Positions 1 through 9,320 of a DNA stretch of 64,000 nucleotides are shown piece after piece (position 1 is the stretch's first letter; every line of letters starts with the position of its first letter). A model generated the notes under the pieces. That model made no database searches. It was not told the origin of the DNA and worked only from the letters and a program-made list of their open reading frames with translations. The translations under genes and the position numbers were made by a program. Source of the DNA: Snodgrassella alvi wkB2 (GTDB taxonomy: Bacteria; Pseudomonadota; Gammaproteobacteria; Burkholderiales; Neisseriaceae). The stretch is taken from assembly GCF_000600005.1 (NCBI RefSeq), contig NZ_CP007446.1, positions 1,700,894-1,764,893 on the forward strand, given 5' to 3'.

Positions 1-378
1 TCTATCAGAGGCTAGCTGATAATAATATATAGCTTTATCATAATCCTGCTGAAGACTATTACCTTTTTCATACATGTTTGCCAGACTGAGCAAAGCATCT
101 TCATTCCCTTGTTCAGCAGATAACCGGCAATAATAAAATGCCTTTGTAAAATCCTGTTTTACTCCTTCTCCATAGTAATACATCACGCCTAAATTATATT
201 GAGCACCACTATCACCTTGTTCAGATGCTAACTTAAAATAGTTAAAAGCATTAATATAATTCTGCTCAACGCCTGCACCCTTGTAATACATTAATCCAAT
301 AGTAAATTGGGCATTAACATCTCCTTTTTTTGCAGCTTCCAGAACACATAAAAAATTATCTGAACTTTTTGTTTCCAT
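1..378 (-). CDS. Sel1-repeat protein, N-terminal part (3' end outside window)
   Basis: The first 126 codons of a Sel1-like repeat protein are visible; the gene runs off the left edge. The start ATG (complement of 376-378) gives METKSSDNF, nearly the same opening as the next three genes, followed by about three 36-residue repeats with the A-Q-x-x-L-G...G-x-G-V-x-Q-(N/D)-(Y/F) pattern. Sel1 repeats form alpha-helical solenoids that bind proteins. There is no signal peptide or membrane segment, so a cytoplasmic scaffold or secreted effector without a Sec signal is possible; the function is unknown. It is the most divergent of the four paralogues at its N-terminus. Confidence 0.85.
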   Translation of the reverse strand, partial: METKSSDNFLCVLEAAKKGDVNAQFTIGLMYYKGAGVEQNYINAFNYFKLASEQGDSGAQYNLGVMYYYGEGVKQDFTKAFYYCRLSAEQGNEDALLSLANMYEKGNSLQQDYDKAIYYYQLASDR

Positions 379-625
379 CTTCTTATTATTCCTTTTACAG
401 TAAGCTTTTAAACTTTTTCAGAATATTTTTATCTGCAAATATAAACAACCTCAACCATAGAGATCAATAATAAAAAAGTTATATAGCATTCAGACATCAT
501 CAAAGATTTTTGTACTACTTTTTTATAAATTTTCTGAAAATACTTTTATTTCTTTATTCCAAAACCATTTTCTTCATAAGCTCCAGATTATGCTGAGCTC
601 CAGAGTGTCCTTGTTCTGCCGCCAG
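372..625. repeat. Direct duplication, copy A (pairs with 1738-1993)
   Basis: This block covers the first codon region of the upstream Sel1 gene, the whole spacer and the last 24 codons or so of the next Sel1 gene. It is almost identical to 1738-1993. By eye the two copies differ by two substitutions, one T in a T-run (6 versus 7) and one missing G in the coding part. The spacer being as conserved as the coding sequence points to recent tandem gene duplication or gene conversion. Confidence 0.9.
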
Positions 626-1744
626 ATTAAAGTACTCATATGCCTCTGCATAATTTTGCTCTGCTCCTTCACCATTTATATACATAAAACCCAGAGCAAA
701 TTGTGCATCACTATTTCCTTGTTCCGCAGCTGGCTTATAATATTCAAGACTTTTAATGAAGCTTTGTTCTACACCTTTACCATAATAATACATACTACCT
801 GCATAATATTGAGCAATAGGATTCCCTTGCTCAGCGGCAGCTAGATAATACTCAAATGCTTTTGCATAATTCTGTTCTACACCATCACCGTTTTCATATA
901 AAATACCTAAATTAATTTGTGCATCACTATTTCCCTGTTCTGCAGCCAGCTTATAATATTTATATGCCTCCGCATAATCCTGAGCAACACCTTCACCAGT
1001 TTTATAAATATATCCTAAAGTAAATTGTGCCTTACTATTACCCTGTTGCGCTGCTAACTGATAGTATTCAATACTTTTAGTATAATTTTGTTCTACGCCT
1101 TTTCCATAGTAATATAAATTAGCTAAGTTATACTGGGCAGTAACATCTCCTTGCGCAGCTGCAGCTGAATAATACTCAACCGCCTTTTCATAATTTTGCT
1201 CTACACCATAGCCGTTGTAATATAAAAATCCTAATTTACTTTGGGCAATATCAACTCCCTGTGCAGCTGCAGCCAAATAATACTCAGCTGCCTTTTCATA
1301 ATTCTGCTCTACACCATAACCATCTTCATACAATATACCTAAATTACTCTGAGCATTTGCATTTCCCTGTGCAGCTGCAGCTGAATAATACTTAGCTGCC
1401 TTTTCATAATTCTGCTCTACACCATAACCATCACTATACAATATACCCAGATTACATTGAGCGGCTGCATCCCCCTGTGCAGCTGCAGCCGCATAATATT
1501 CAGCTGCCTTTTCATAATTCTGCTCTACGCCATAGCCCTCGCTATACAATAAACCTAAATTGAATTGTGCATCGATATTTCCCTGTTCGGCAGCCAATTT
1601 ATAGTATTTATATGCTTCTACATAATTTTGCTCTGTTCCTTCTCCATCCTCATACATAACACCCAGAGCAAATTGTGCATCCGCATTCCCCTTTCGAGCC
1701 GCTTCCAGAGTATTTAAAAATTTATCTGATTTCTTCGTTTCCAT
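554..1744 (-). CDS. Sel1-repeat protein (396 aa)
   Basis: The protein is about eleven 36-residue Sel1 repeats after a short METKKSDKFL leader; nothing else is recognisable, and no signal peptide is seen. Repeats 2-6 are of the (E/D)KAAEYY-(S/A/L)AAAAQG type, the others of the YKYYKLAAEQG type. The ATG is preceded at about 11 nt by AGGA, as in the next paralogue. Compared with the paralogue at 1913-3976, one G is missing in the codon that would read CAA near the C-terminus, so the last residues read KKMVLE instead of QENGFGIKK. The solenoid is intact, so the gene is probably functional. Likely role: protein-protein interaction; partner unknown. Confidence 0.88.
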   Translation of the reverse strand: METKKSDKFLNTLEAARKGNADAQFALGVMYEDGEGTEQNYVEAYKYYKLAAEQGNIDAQFNLGLLYSEGYGVEQNYEKAAEYYAAAAAQGDAAAQCNLGILYSDGYGVEQNYEKAAKYYSAAAAQGNANAQSNLGILYEDGYGVEQNYEKAAEYYLAAAAQGVDIAQSKLGFLYYNGYGVEQNYEKAVEYYSAAAAQGDVTAQYNLANLYYYGKGVEQNYTKSIEYYQLAAQQGNSKAQFTLGYIYKTGEGVAQDYAEAYKYYKLAAEQGNSDAQINLGILYENGDGVEQNYAKAFEYYLAAAEQGNPIAQYYAGSMYYYGKGVEQSFIKSLEYYKPAAEQGNSDAQFALGFMYINGEGAEQNYAEAYEYFNLAAEQGHSGAQHNLELMKKMVLE

Positions 1745-1993
1745 CTTCTTATTATTCCTTTTACAGTAAGCTTTTAAACTTTTTCAGAATATTTTTATCT
1801 GCAAATATAAATAACCTCAATCATAGAGATCAATAATAAAAAAGTTATATAGCATTCAGACATCATCAAAGATTTTTGTACTACTTTTTTTATAAATTTT
1901 CTGAAAATACTTTTATTTCTTTATTCCAAAACCATTTTCTTGCATAAGCTCCAGATTATGCTGAGCTCCAGAGTGTCCTTGTTCTGCCGCCAG
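1738..1993. repeat. Direct duplication, copy B (pairs with 372-625)
   Basis: Second copy of the spacer-plus-gene-ends block described at 372-625. It carries the extra G that keeps the longer QENGFGIKK C-terminus in frame and one more T in the poly-T run of the spacer. Confidence 0.9.
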
Positions 1994-3976
1994 CTTATAG
2001 TATTTATATGCCTTTGTATAATTTTGCTCCGTTCCTTCTCCATCCTCATACATAAGACCCAGAGCAAATTGTGCATCGCTATCTCCCTGTTCCGCAGCTA
2101 GCTTATAATATTCAATACTTTTAATATAGCTTTGTTCTACACCTCTACCATAATAGTACATACTACCTGCATAATATTGAGCGATAGGATTTCCTTGCTC
2201 AGCGGCAGCCAGATAATACCTAAATGCTTTTTTATAATTCTTTTCTACACCATCACCGTTTTCATATAAAATACCTAAATTAATTTGTGCATCAATATTT
2301 CCCTGTTCAGCAGCCAGCTTATAATATTTACATGCCTCTGTATAATTTTGCTCCTTTCCTTCTCCTTTTGCATACATAAGACCCAGAGAAAATTGTGCAT
2401 CGCTATTGCCTTGTTGCGCAGCTAACTGAAAATATTCAAAGCTTTTAGCGTAATTCTGTTCTCTACCTTTACCGAAATAATACAAATCACCTAAGTTGAA
2501 TTGTGCATCAATATTTCCCTGTTCTGCTGCAAACTTATAATATTTGTATGCTTCTGCAAAATCTTGTTCTATTCCCCGTCCACATTCATATATAACACCC
2601 AGTTTATTTTGGGCATCGCTATTACCCTGTTGCGCAGCTAATTTATAATATTTAATACTTTTAATGTAATTTTGTTCTACACCTTTACCGAAATAATACA
2701 AATCACCTAAATTACACTGTCCAGTGGCATTTCCATGCTCAGCAGCTGCTGCAATATACTCAAATGCTTTTGCATAATCCTGTTCTACACCAAAACCATA
2801 CTTATATAAAATACCTAAATTAATTTGTGCATCAATATTTCCCTGTTCAGCAGCCAGTCTATAGTATTTATATGCTTCAGTATAATCTTGTGCTGTCCCC
2901 TCTCCATCTCTGTACATATTACCCAGATGAAATTGCACATCACTATCACCTTGTTGCACAGCTAATCGATAATACTTAATTGCTTTTGCATAATTCTGTT
3001 CTACACCCTTACCCTCATAATACAAAGTGCCTAAATTGATTTGTGCCCTAATATTTCCTTGTTCAGCAGCCAGCTTAAAGTATTTATATGCTTCTGCATA
3101 ATTTTGCTCTGTTCCCTTACCTTTCTCATACATGATACCCAGAGTAAATTGGGCATCACTATTTCCCTGTTCCGCAGCTGACTTATAATATTCAATACTT
3201 TTAATGAAGCTTTGTTCTACACCTTTACCATAATAATACATACTACCTGCATAATATTGAGCGATAGGATTTCCTTGCTCAGCGGCAGCCTGATAACACT
3301 CAAATGCTTTTGCATAATTCTGTTCTACACCATCACCATTTTCATATAAAATACCTAAATTAACTTGTGCATCACTATTTCCCTGCTTGGCAGCCAGCTT
3401 ATAGTATTTATATGCTTCTGCATAATTTTGCTCTGTTCCCTTACCTTTCTCATACATGATACCCAGAGTAAATTGAGCATCACTGTCACCCTGTTGCGCA
3501 GCCAACTGACAATACTCAAAGCTTTTAGTGTAATTCTGTTCTGTGCCTTTACCGAAATAATACAAATCACCTAAGTTATACTGAGCAATAGCATCTCCCT
3601 GCTTAGCCGCAGCTGCATAACATTCAAATGCTTTTGCATAATCCTGTTCTACACCATCACCATTTTCATACAATAGACCTAAATTATACTGAGCAATAGC
3701 ATCTCCCTGTGCAGCTGCAGCTGCATAATATTCAGCTGCCTTTTCATAATTCTGCTCTACGCCATAACCCTCGCTATAAAATAAACCTAAATTGACTTGC
3801 GCTCCAATGTTTCCCTGTTCGGCAGCCAGCCTATAGTATTTATATGCCTCTGCATAATTTTGCTCTGTTTCTTCTCCGTTCTCATACATAGCACCCAGGT
3901 TAAATTGGGAATCCGCATCTCCTTTTTGAGCCGCTTCCAGAGTACTTAAAAATTTATCTGATTTTTTTGTTTCCAT
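1913..3976 (-). CDS. Sel1-repeat protein (687 aa)
   Basis: About nineteen Sel1 repeats of 36 residues follow the METKKSDKFL leader. Whole multi-repeat blocks recur in its neighbours: the segment around residues 90-200 (YENGDGVEQ... through GDLYYFGKGTEQN) is shared with the N-terminal part of the 4290-7316 gene, and its last repeat and 3' flank with the 554-1744 gene. This suggests repeat shuffling by recombination. No signal peptide, membrane segment or other domain is seen. It is transcribed in the same direction as its paralogues, with spacers of 170-310 bp, so separate promoters are likely. Binding partner unknown. Confidence 0.88.
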   Translation of the reverse strand: METKKSDKFLSTLEAAQKGDADSQFNLGAMYENGEETEQNYAEAYKYYRLAAEQGNIGAQVNLGLFYSEGYGVEQNYEKAAEYYAAAAAQGDAIAQYNLGLLYENGDGVEQDYAKAFECYAAAAKQGDAIAQYNLGDLYYFGKGTEQNYTKSFEYCQLAAQQGDSDAQFTLGIMYEKGKGTEQNYAEAYKYYKLAAKQGNSDAQVNLGILYENGDGVEQNYAKAFECYQAAAEQGNPIAQYYAGSMYYYGKGVEQSFIKSIEYYKSAAEQGNSDAQFTLGIMYEKGKGTEQNYAEAYKYFKLAAEQGNIRAQINLGTLYYEGKGVEQNYAKAIKYYRLAVQQGDSDVQFHLGNMYRDGEGTAQDYTEAYKYYRLAAEQGNIDAQINLGILYKYGFGVEQDYAKAFEYIAAAAEHGNATGQCNLGDLYYFGKGVEQNYIKSIKYYKLAAQQGNSDAQNKLGVIYECGRGIEQDFAEAYKYYKFAAEQGNIDAQFNLGDLYYFGKGREQNYAKSFEYFQLAAQQGNSDAQFSLGLMYAKGEGKEQNYTEACKYYKLAAEQGNIDAQINLGILYENGDGVEKNYKKAFRYYLAAAEQGNPIAQYYAGSMYYYGRGVEQSYIKSIEYYKLAAEQGDSDAQFALGLMYEDGEGTEQNYTKAYKYYKLAAEQGHSGAQHNLELMQENGFGIKK

Positions 3977-4289
3977 ATACTTATTATTCCTTTTACAAGG
4001 TTGCTTTTAAAATATTCTCAATTTATTGTATTTATAAAATACAGATAAACCTAAATGCTGATACCAATAACAAAAATAGTCATCATTTTATATATCATTA
4101 GCAATCATTCTTAATATTTGTATTGAGTATAAACAGTGAATATAAAAAATCTGCTTTTAAAATATCGGATTTCAGACTTTTTTTAAATATCATTAATCAT
4201 CGAATTAATTCTATTTAATTTTTCAATCATACTTTAATACAGTAATGTTTATTCAGCCTGAATACTACGCTTTATTTCTTCCATCAGTT
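3977..4289. other. AT-rich spacer between Sel1 genes
   Basis: A 313-bp spacer of very high A+T content. The 25 bp next to the 1913-3976 gene resemble the start region of the other Sel1 copies, but the rest does not match the 372-625 duplication. No open frame, terminator or other structure is evident; it presumably carries the promoter of the 1913-3976 gene. Confidence 0.6.
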
Positions 4290-7200
4290 TTAGATTAATC
4301 GCTGATAAAATCTACGTGTCCCCGTTTTTTTGTATACCGCGCTTCTTTTGATCAGTTGCCGGGCAATGCGTTTATTTTTTTTCACACCCTGACCATCGGC
4401 ATACATTATTCCTAAATTGTGCCATGCCTCTGTTTCACCTCGTTTTGCTGCCAAACAAAAGTAATATACTGCTTTCATATAATTCTGCCGTACACCATTT
4501 CCTGAGAGAAACATAAGTCCTAACTTATTTAGTGCTCCACTATGTCCTTTTCTGGCGGCTGAATAAAAATAATCCCTTGCTATTTTAAAATTTTGTTTTA
4601 TTCCCTTACCTTCAGCATACATGCATCCCAGTTCATTCTCGGCATTAACATGCTTTTGCGTAGATGCTTGTAAATAATATTTATAAGCATTAATCTTACT
4701 CAGTTTTACTCCAAGACCTTTACAATACATCAAACCTAGTTGATATTGTGATTCACCATAGTTTTGTTGCGCAGCTAACTGATGATATTTAAAACTTTTG
4801 TTGTAATTTTTTTCTACACCTCTACCATAGCAATATAAATTACCTAAATTACTCTGGGCAACAGCATGTCCCTGTGTAGCTGCTGCTAAATAATACTCTG
4901 CTGCCTTTTCATAATTCTGCTCTACACCATCGCCATTTTCATACAATACACCTAAATTACACTGAGCATTTGCATTTCCCTGTGCTGCTGCAGCTGAATA
5001 ATACTCTGCTGCCTTTTCATAATTCTGCTCTACACCATAACCATTTTCATACAATATACCTAAATTATACTTAGCAACAGCATATCCCTGTGCTACCGCT
5101 GCTGAGTAATACTCTGCTGCCTTTTCATAATCCTGCTCTACACCATAACCATCTTCATACAATATACCTAAATTACACTGGGCAGCAGCATCTCCCTGTT
5201 CTGCTGAGGCCGAATAATACTCTGCTGCCTTTTCATAATTCTGCTCTACACCATCGCCGTTGTGATATAAAAATCCTAAATTACATTGGGCAGCAGCATG
5301 TCCCTGTGCTGCTGCAGCTGAATAATATTCTGCCGCCCTTTCATAGCTCTGATCTACACCATCGCCCTTTTCATAGTATAAACCCAAATTAAATTGGGCA
5401 TTACTATCCCCCTGTTGCGCAGCAAATTTATAATACTCAGCCGCTTTTTCATAGTTCTGCTCTACACCATAACCATTTTCATATAATCTACCTAAATTAC
5501 ACTGGGCAACAGCATCTCCCTGTTCAGCTGCAGCCGAATAATATTCAACCGCCTTTTCACAGCTCTGATCTACACCATCGCCCGTTTCATACAATACACC
5601 TAAATTACACTGAGCATTTGCATGTCCCTGTTCAGCTGCAGCTGAATAATACTCTGCTGCCTTTTCATAATTCTGCTCTACACCATCACCATTTTCATAC
5701 AATATACCTAAACTACACTGGGCATTAGCATATCCCTGTTCAGCTGCAGCTGCATAATATTCTGCCGCCTTTTCATAATTCTGCTCTACACCATCACCAT
5801 TTTCATACAATCTACCTAAATTACACTGGGCAGCAGCATGTCCCTGTTCAGCTGCTGCTGAATAATATTCAAATGCCTTTTCACAGCTCTGATCTACACC
5901 CTCGCCATTTTCATACAATACACCTAAATTACACTGAGCATTTGCATGTCCCTGTGCTGCTGCAGCTGAATAATACTCTGCTGCCTTTTCATAATTCTGC
6001 TCTACACTATCGCCCGTTTCATAGCATACACCCAAATTAAATTGGGCAGCAGCATCTCCCTGTGCAGCTGCAGCCAAATAATACTCAACCGCCTTTTCAT
6101 AATTCTGCTCAACACCATCACCATTTTCATACAATCTACCTAAATTACATTGGGCAACAGCATCTCCCTGTTCAGCTGCTGCTGAATAATATTCAACTGC
6201 CTTTTCATAGCTCTGATCTACACCCTCGCCATTTTCACACAATACACCTAAATTACACTGAGCATTTGCATGTCCCTGTGCTGCTGCAGCTGAATAATAC
6301 TCTGCTGCCTTTTCATAATTCTGCTCTACACCTTGACCATATTCATATAGAATACCTAAACTCAATAGTGCACTAATATTTCCGAGCCGGGCAGCCTGCT
6401 TAAAATATTTATGTGCCTCTGCATAATCCTGAGCAATTACCTCTCCAACGTCATAAATATATCCTAAAGTGTATAGTGCTTCACTATCACCTTGTTGCGC
6501 GGCTAATTTATAATATTCAAAGCTTTTAGTGTAATTTTGTTCTACTCCTTTTCCAAAGTAATATAAATTACCTAAATAACGCTGAGCAGTAGCATCTTCC
6601 TGTTGCGCGGCTAACTGATAGTATTCAAAGCTTTTAGTGTAATTTTGCTCTACTCCTTTTCCAAAGCAATATAAATTACCTAAATTGACTTGTGCATCGA
6701 TATTTCCCTGTTCGGCAGCCAGCTTATAGTATTTATATGCCTCTGTATAATTTTGCTCCGTTCCTTTTCCATCCTCATACATAAGACCAAGAGAAAATTG
6801 TGCATCACTATTACCTTGTTGCGCAGCTAACTGAAAATATTCAAAGCTTTTAGTGTAATTCTGTTCTGTACCTTTACCGAAATAATACAAATCACCTAAG
6901 TTATACTGAGCAATAGCATCTCCCTGCTTAGCCGCAGCTGCATAACATTCAAATGCTTTTGCATAATTCTTTTCTACACCATCACCATTTTCATACAATA
7001 GACCTAAATTATACTGGGCAATAGCATCTCCCTTCGCAGCTGCAGCTGCATAATATTCAGCTGCCTTTTCATAATTCTGTTCTACGCCATTACCATACGC
7101 ATATAAAAGACCTAAATTGACTTGTGCATCAATATTTCCCTGGTCTGCAGCAAGTTTATAGTATTTATAGGCAGCTACATAATTTTGCTCTGTTCCTTTT

Positions 7201-7316
7201 CCATCCTCATACATAAGACCCAGAGCAAATTGTGCATCCGCATCTCCTTTTTGAGCTGCTTCCAGAGTACTTAAAAACTTATCTGATTTTTTTGTTTCCA
7301 TCTTTTCATTACTCAT
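4290..7316 (-). CDS. Large Sel1-repeat protein (1008 aa)
   Basis: The largest of the tandem paralogues, with about 27 Sel1 repeats. The middle (roughly residues 330-820) is a nearly homogeneous run of EKAAEYYSAAAAQG-type repeats that are also very similar as DNA (108-bp period), while the last six or so repeats are diverged and end in a basic tail (ARQLIKRSAVYKK). The open frame starts with ATG at 7316, but METKKSDKFL, the common start of the family, begins at codon 6 (7301), and the DNA before it aligns with the start region of the other copies; the shorter start is therefore plausible. No signal peptide. Function unknown; a solenoid scaffold is inferred from the repeats. Confidence 0.88.
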   Translation of the reverse strand: MSNEKMETKKSDKFLSTLEAAQKGDADAQFALGLMYEDGKGTEQNYVAAYKYYKLAADQGNIDAQVNLGLLYAYGNGVEQNYEKAAEYYAAAAAKGDAIAQYNLGLLYENGDGVEKNYAKAFECYAAAAKQGDAIAQYNLGDLYYFGKGTEQNYTKSFEYFQLAAQQGNSDAQFSLGLMYEDGKGTEQNYTEAYKYYKLAAEQGNIDAQVNLGNLYCFGKGVEQNYTKSFEYYQLAAQQEDATAQRYLGNLYYFGKGVEQNYTKSFEYYKLAAQQGDSEALYTLGYIYDVGEVIAQDYAEAHKYFKQAARLGNISALLSLGILYEYGQGVEQNYEKAAEYYSAAAAQGHANAQCNLGVLCENGEGVDQSYEKAVEYYSAAAEQGDAVAQCNLGRLYENGDGVEQNYEKAVEYYLAAAAQGDAAAQFNLGVCYETGDSVEQNYEKAAEYYSAAAAQGHANAQCNLGVLYENGEGVDQSCEKAFEYYSAAAEQGHAAAQCNLGRLYENGDGVEQNYEKAAEYYAAAAEQGYANAQCSLGILYENGDGVEQNYEKAAEYYSAAAEQGHANAQCNLGVLYETGDGVDQSCEKAVEYYSAAAEQGDAVAQCNLGRLYENGYGVEQNYEKAAEYYKFAAQQGDSNAQFNLGLYYEKGDGVDQSYERAAEYYSAAAAQGHAAAQCNLGFLYHNGDGVEQNYEKAAEYYSASAEQGDAAAQCNLGILYEDGYGVEQDYEKAAEYYSAAVAQGYAVAKYNLGILYENGYGVEQNYEKAAEYYSAAAAQGNANAQCNLGVLYENGDGVEQNYEKAAEYYLAAATQGHAVAQSNLGNLYCYGRGVEKNYNKSFKYHQLAAQQNYGESQYQLGLMYCKGLGVKLSKINAYKYYLQASTQKHVNAENELGCMYAEGKGIKQNFKIARDYFYSAARKGHSGALNKLGLMFLSGNGVRQNYMKAVYYFCLAAKRGETEAWHNLGIMYADGQGVKKNKRIARQLIKRSAVYKKTGTRRFYQRLI

Positions 7317-7651
7317 TTTGCAAAACCGATTTATATTATTTTCACAATATTTTTATTTTAAATTACAAAGAGATTAAATCATACAATCTAATAATTCAAA
7401 TTATAAAAATAGTTATCCATTTTTCGGTTGTTATTGTCAGCATTAATTTTTAATATCTTTTTATTTACTGCTACATCAGCAGAAACTACATCGGAGCAAA
7501 TTTAGCTATGCTCATTCCAGAACCTAATTACATAATCTTTTAACTTTAAATAAGCCTAATGAAATTATGCATAAAAAGTAATTTAACTACACCATTGCAG
7601 GCAGATGAATTGGTTTACAGTGTTCACAAAATACAGGAAAGTATATTTTAA
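7317..7651. other. Divergent spacer, Sel1 gene / ada
   Basis: A 335-bp AT-rich region that must hold the promoters of the leftward Sel1 gene and the rightward ada gene. I see no convincing -35/-10 pair, Ada box or repeat by eye, and no third gene. Confidence 0.6.
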
Positions 7652-8710
7652 ATGCCAGTTACAGAGATAAATGAAATCAAAAAATACTATCAGGCCTTAC
7701 TCACAAAAGATCAAAGTTATGTTGGTATTTTTTATGCAGGTGTGAAAACCACCTCAATATTTTGTATCGCAACATGCAGAGCAAAAAAGCCTAAATTAGA
7801 AAACACAGAATTTTTTTATACAGTCAAAGAAGCTCTGAATGCAGGTTACCGCCCATGTAAAATTTGCCGACCGACTGAAAATGCCAATGAGGCACCCGAA
7901 CAGATTATTAATGCCATAAAAATGATTACTCAGAATCCGAAGATAAAAATTTCTGATTCCGTATTAAGAGCACATGAAATCAGTCCGGAAATTGTTCGCC
8001 GCTGGTTTAAAAAAAATTATGGAATTACTTTTCAGGCATATCAGAGAATGTACCGAATTAATCAGGCATATCAGGAATTGAAAACCGGTAAAAAAATAAT
8101 AGATGTCGCTTTCGATAATGGTTATGGATCATTAAGCGGCTTTGGCTATATCTATAAAAAAATTGCTAAAAACTCACCATCCAGCCATTTAAACAACAAT
8201 ATCATACTTATTAACCGGCTGACCACGCCTATAGGTCCGATGTTTGTCTGCGCCACGCAACAGGGAGTCTGTTTGCTGGAATTTGTCGACCGGCGGATGT
8301 TAGAAACAGAGTTTAAACAATTACAGCAATTACTGAATGCCACAATTATTTTTGGTGAAAATGAACATATCATTCAGACCAGAATTCAAATTAAGGAATA
8401 TTTTGAAGGAAAACGAAAATATTTTTCTATTCCACTACATACTCCCGGCACTGATTTTCAACAGGCAGTCTGGAATTGTCTCAAACAGATCCCCTACGGA
8501 GAACTCACCACCTATAAACAACAGGCAGAAAAACTGCATAATCCTCAGGCTGTCCGGGCGGTAGCCAATGCCAATGGTTTCAATCGTATTGCTATTATTA
8601 TCCCCTGTCACAGAGTAATCGGCTCCAATGGTAAATTAACCGGCTACGGCGGAGGGCTGGAACGTAAAAAATGGCTGATTGACCATGAAAAAAGTAATCT
8701 TAAATCATAA
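7652..8710 (+). CDS. ada: Bifunctional Ada: DNA methylphosphotriester / O6-methylguanine methyltransferase and activator
   Basis: Full-length Ada (352 aa, the usual size). Order: N-terminal zinc methyltransferase domain with Cys38, Cys42, Cys69 and Cys72 at the same positions as in E. coli Ada; an AraC-type helix-turn-helix at about residues 85-175; a C-terminal O6-alkylguanine-DNA alkyltransferase domain with the IPCHRVIG active site (Cys319). In the known family, methyl transfer from phosphotriesters to Cys38 turns the protein into a transcriptional activator, and Cys319 removes O6-methyl groups from guanine in a suicide reaction. It stands alone; alkB or alkA does not follow. Cytoplasmic. 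Confidence 0.95.
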   Translation: MPVTEINEIKKYYQALLTKDQSYVGIFYAGVKTTSIFCIATCRAKKPKLENTEFFYTVKEALNAGYRPCKICRPTENANEAPEQIINAIKMITQNPKIKISDSVLRAHEISPEIVRRWFKKNYGITFQAYQRMYRINQAYQELKTGKKIIDVAFDNGYGSLSGFGYIYKKIAKNSPSSHLNNNIILINRLTTPIGPMFVCATQQGVCLLEFVDRRMLETEFKQLQQLLNATIIFGENEHIIQTRIQIKEYFEGKRKYFSIPLHTPGTDFQQAVWNCLKQIPYGELTTYKQQAEKLHNPQAVRAVANANGFNRIAIIIPCHRVIGSNGKLTGYGGGLERKKWLIDHEKSNLKS

Positions 8711-8832
8711 AATTGTTTACACATCAGGCTAATAAAACCAGTAATGCGATTTGAGCGTCAGCATAATGATGATTTACCGTTTATCTGCCTGTAACACAAA
8801 AAAACAAGTAAACATCATTCTGAAAATATTTT

Positions 8833-9117
8833 TTAAATAAACGCTTCAAAACCTGATGCATATTTTGTCGGTATAAATTCAATCAGTTCATATTCGGCAA
8901 TCTGATGAATGTAAAACGGATCTTTAACCATAATAGACTGCGCCGATTCTTTACTGGCCGCCCGGCACAGAATAACTCCGCCGATGCGCGGTACCTGCCG
9001 GCCGGAAGCAATAAAATCACCACTATCATAGTATTCCTGCAAATAATTCAGATGAGCAGGCAAATATTTTTCTACTTCTTCTATCGACTTCAAATAATGC
9101 AGTTTAAAAATAAACAT
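8833..9117 (-). CDS. YciI-family protein
   Basis: A 94-residue protein of the YciI-like dimeric alpha-beta barrel family: MFIFKLHY start, a conserved His in LPAHLNYL near residue 22, Asp33 in SGDFIASG, and the KDPFY segment typical of the family. The biochemical role of YciI proteins is mostly undefined; some related domains act as dehalogenases or isomerases. It lies alone on the minus strand between two plus-strand genes, so it has its own promoter in the 9118-9320 spacer. Confidence 0.88.
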   Translation of the reverse strand: MFIFKLHYLKSIEEVEKYLPAHLNYLQEYYDSGDFIASGRQVPRIGGVILCRAASKESAQSIMVKDPFYIHQIAEYELIEFIPTKYASGFEAFI

Positions 9118-9320
9118 GGTATTTATCCCCGATTAATTAGACATATACAGACTTCTTGTCCCTTTTCATCTTTAAGGTTATCTTCACGCTTAATCACTCA
9201 AATTTGCAAGCCCGAAAACATAAACAATAGTCAGCACATAAACTTCAATATTACAATCATACTATTTATACATGCGCAAACCAATTTAGCATGTCCTATC
9301 TTCTTTAAATAAAGTACTGC

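Noticed and set aside
5090-6376. Long open frames on the plus strand inside the Sel1 gene (for example 6062-6376)
   Set aside because: They follow the 108-bp repeat period of the real minus-strand gene, have no ribosome sites and encode low-complexity His/Asn/Leu-rich text.
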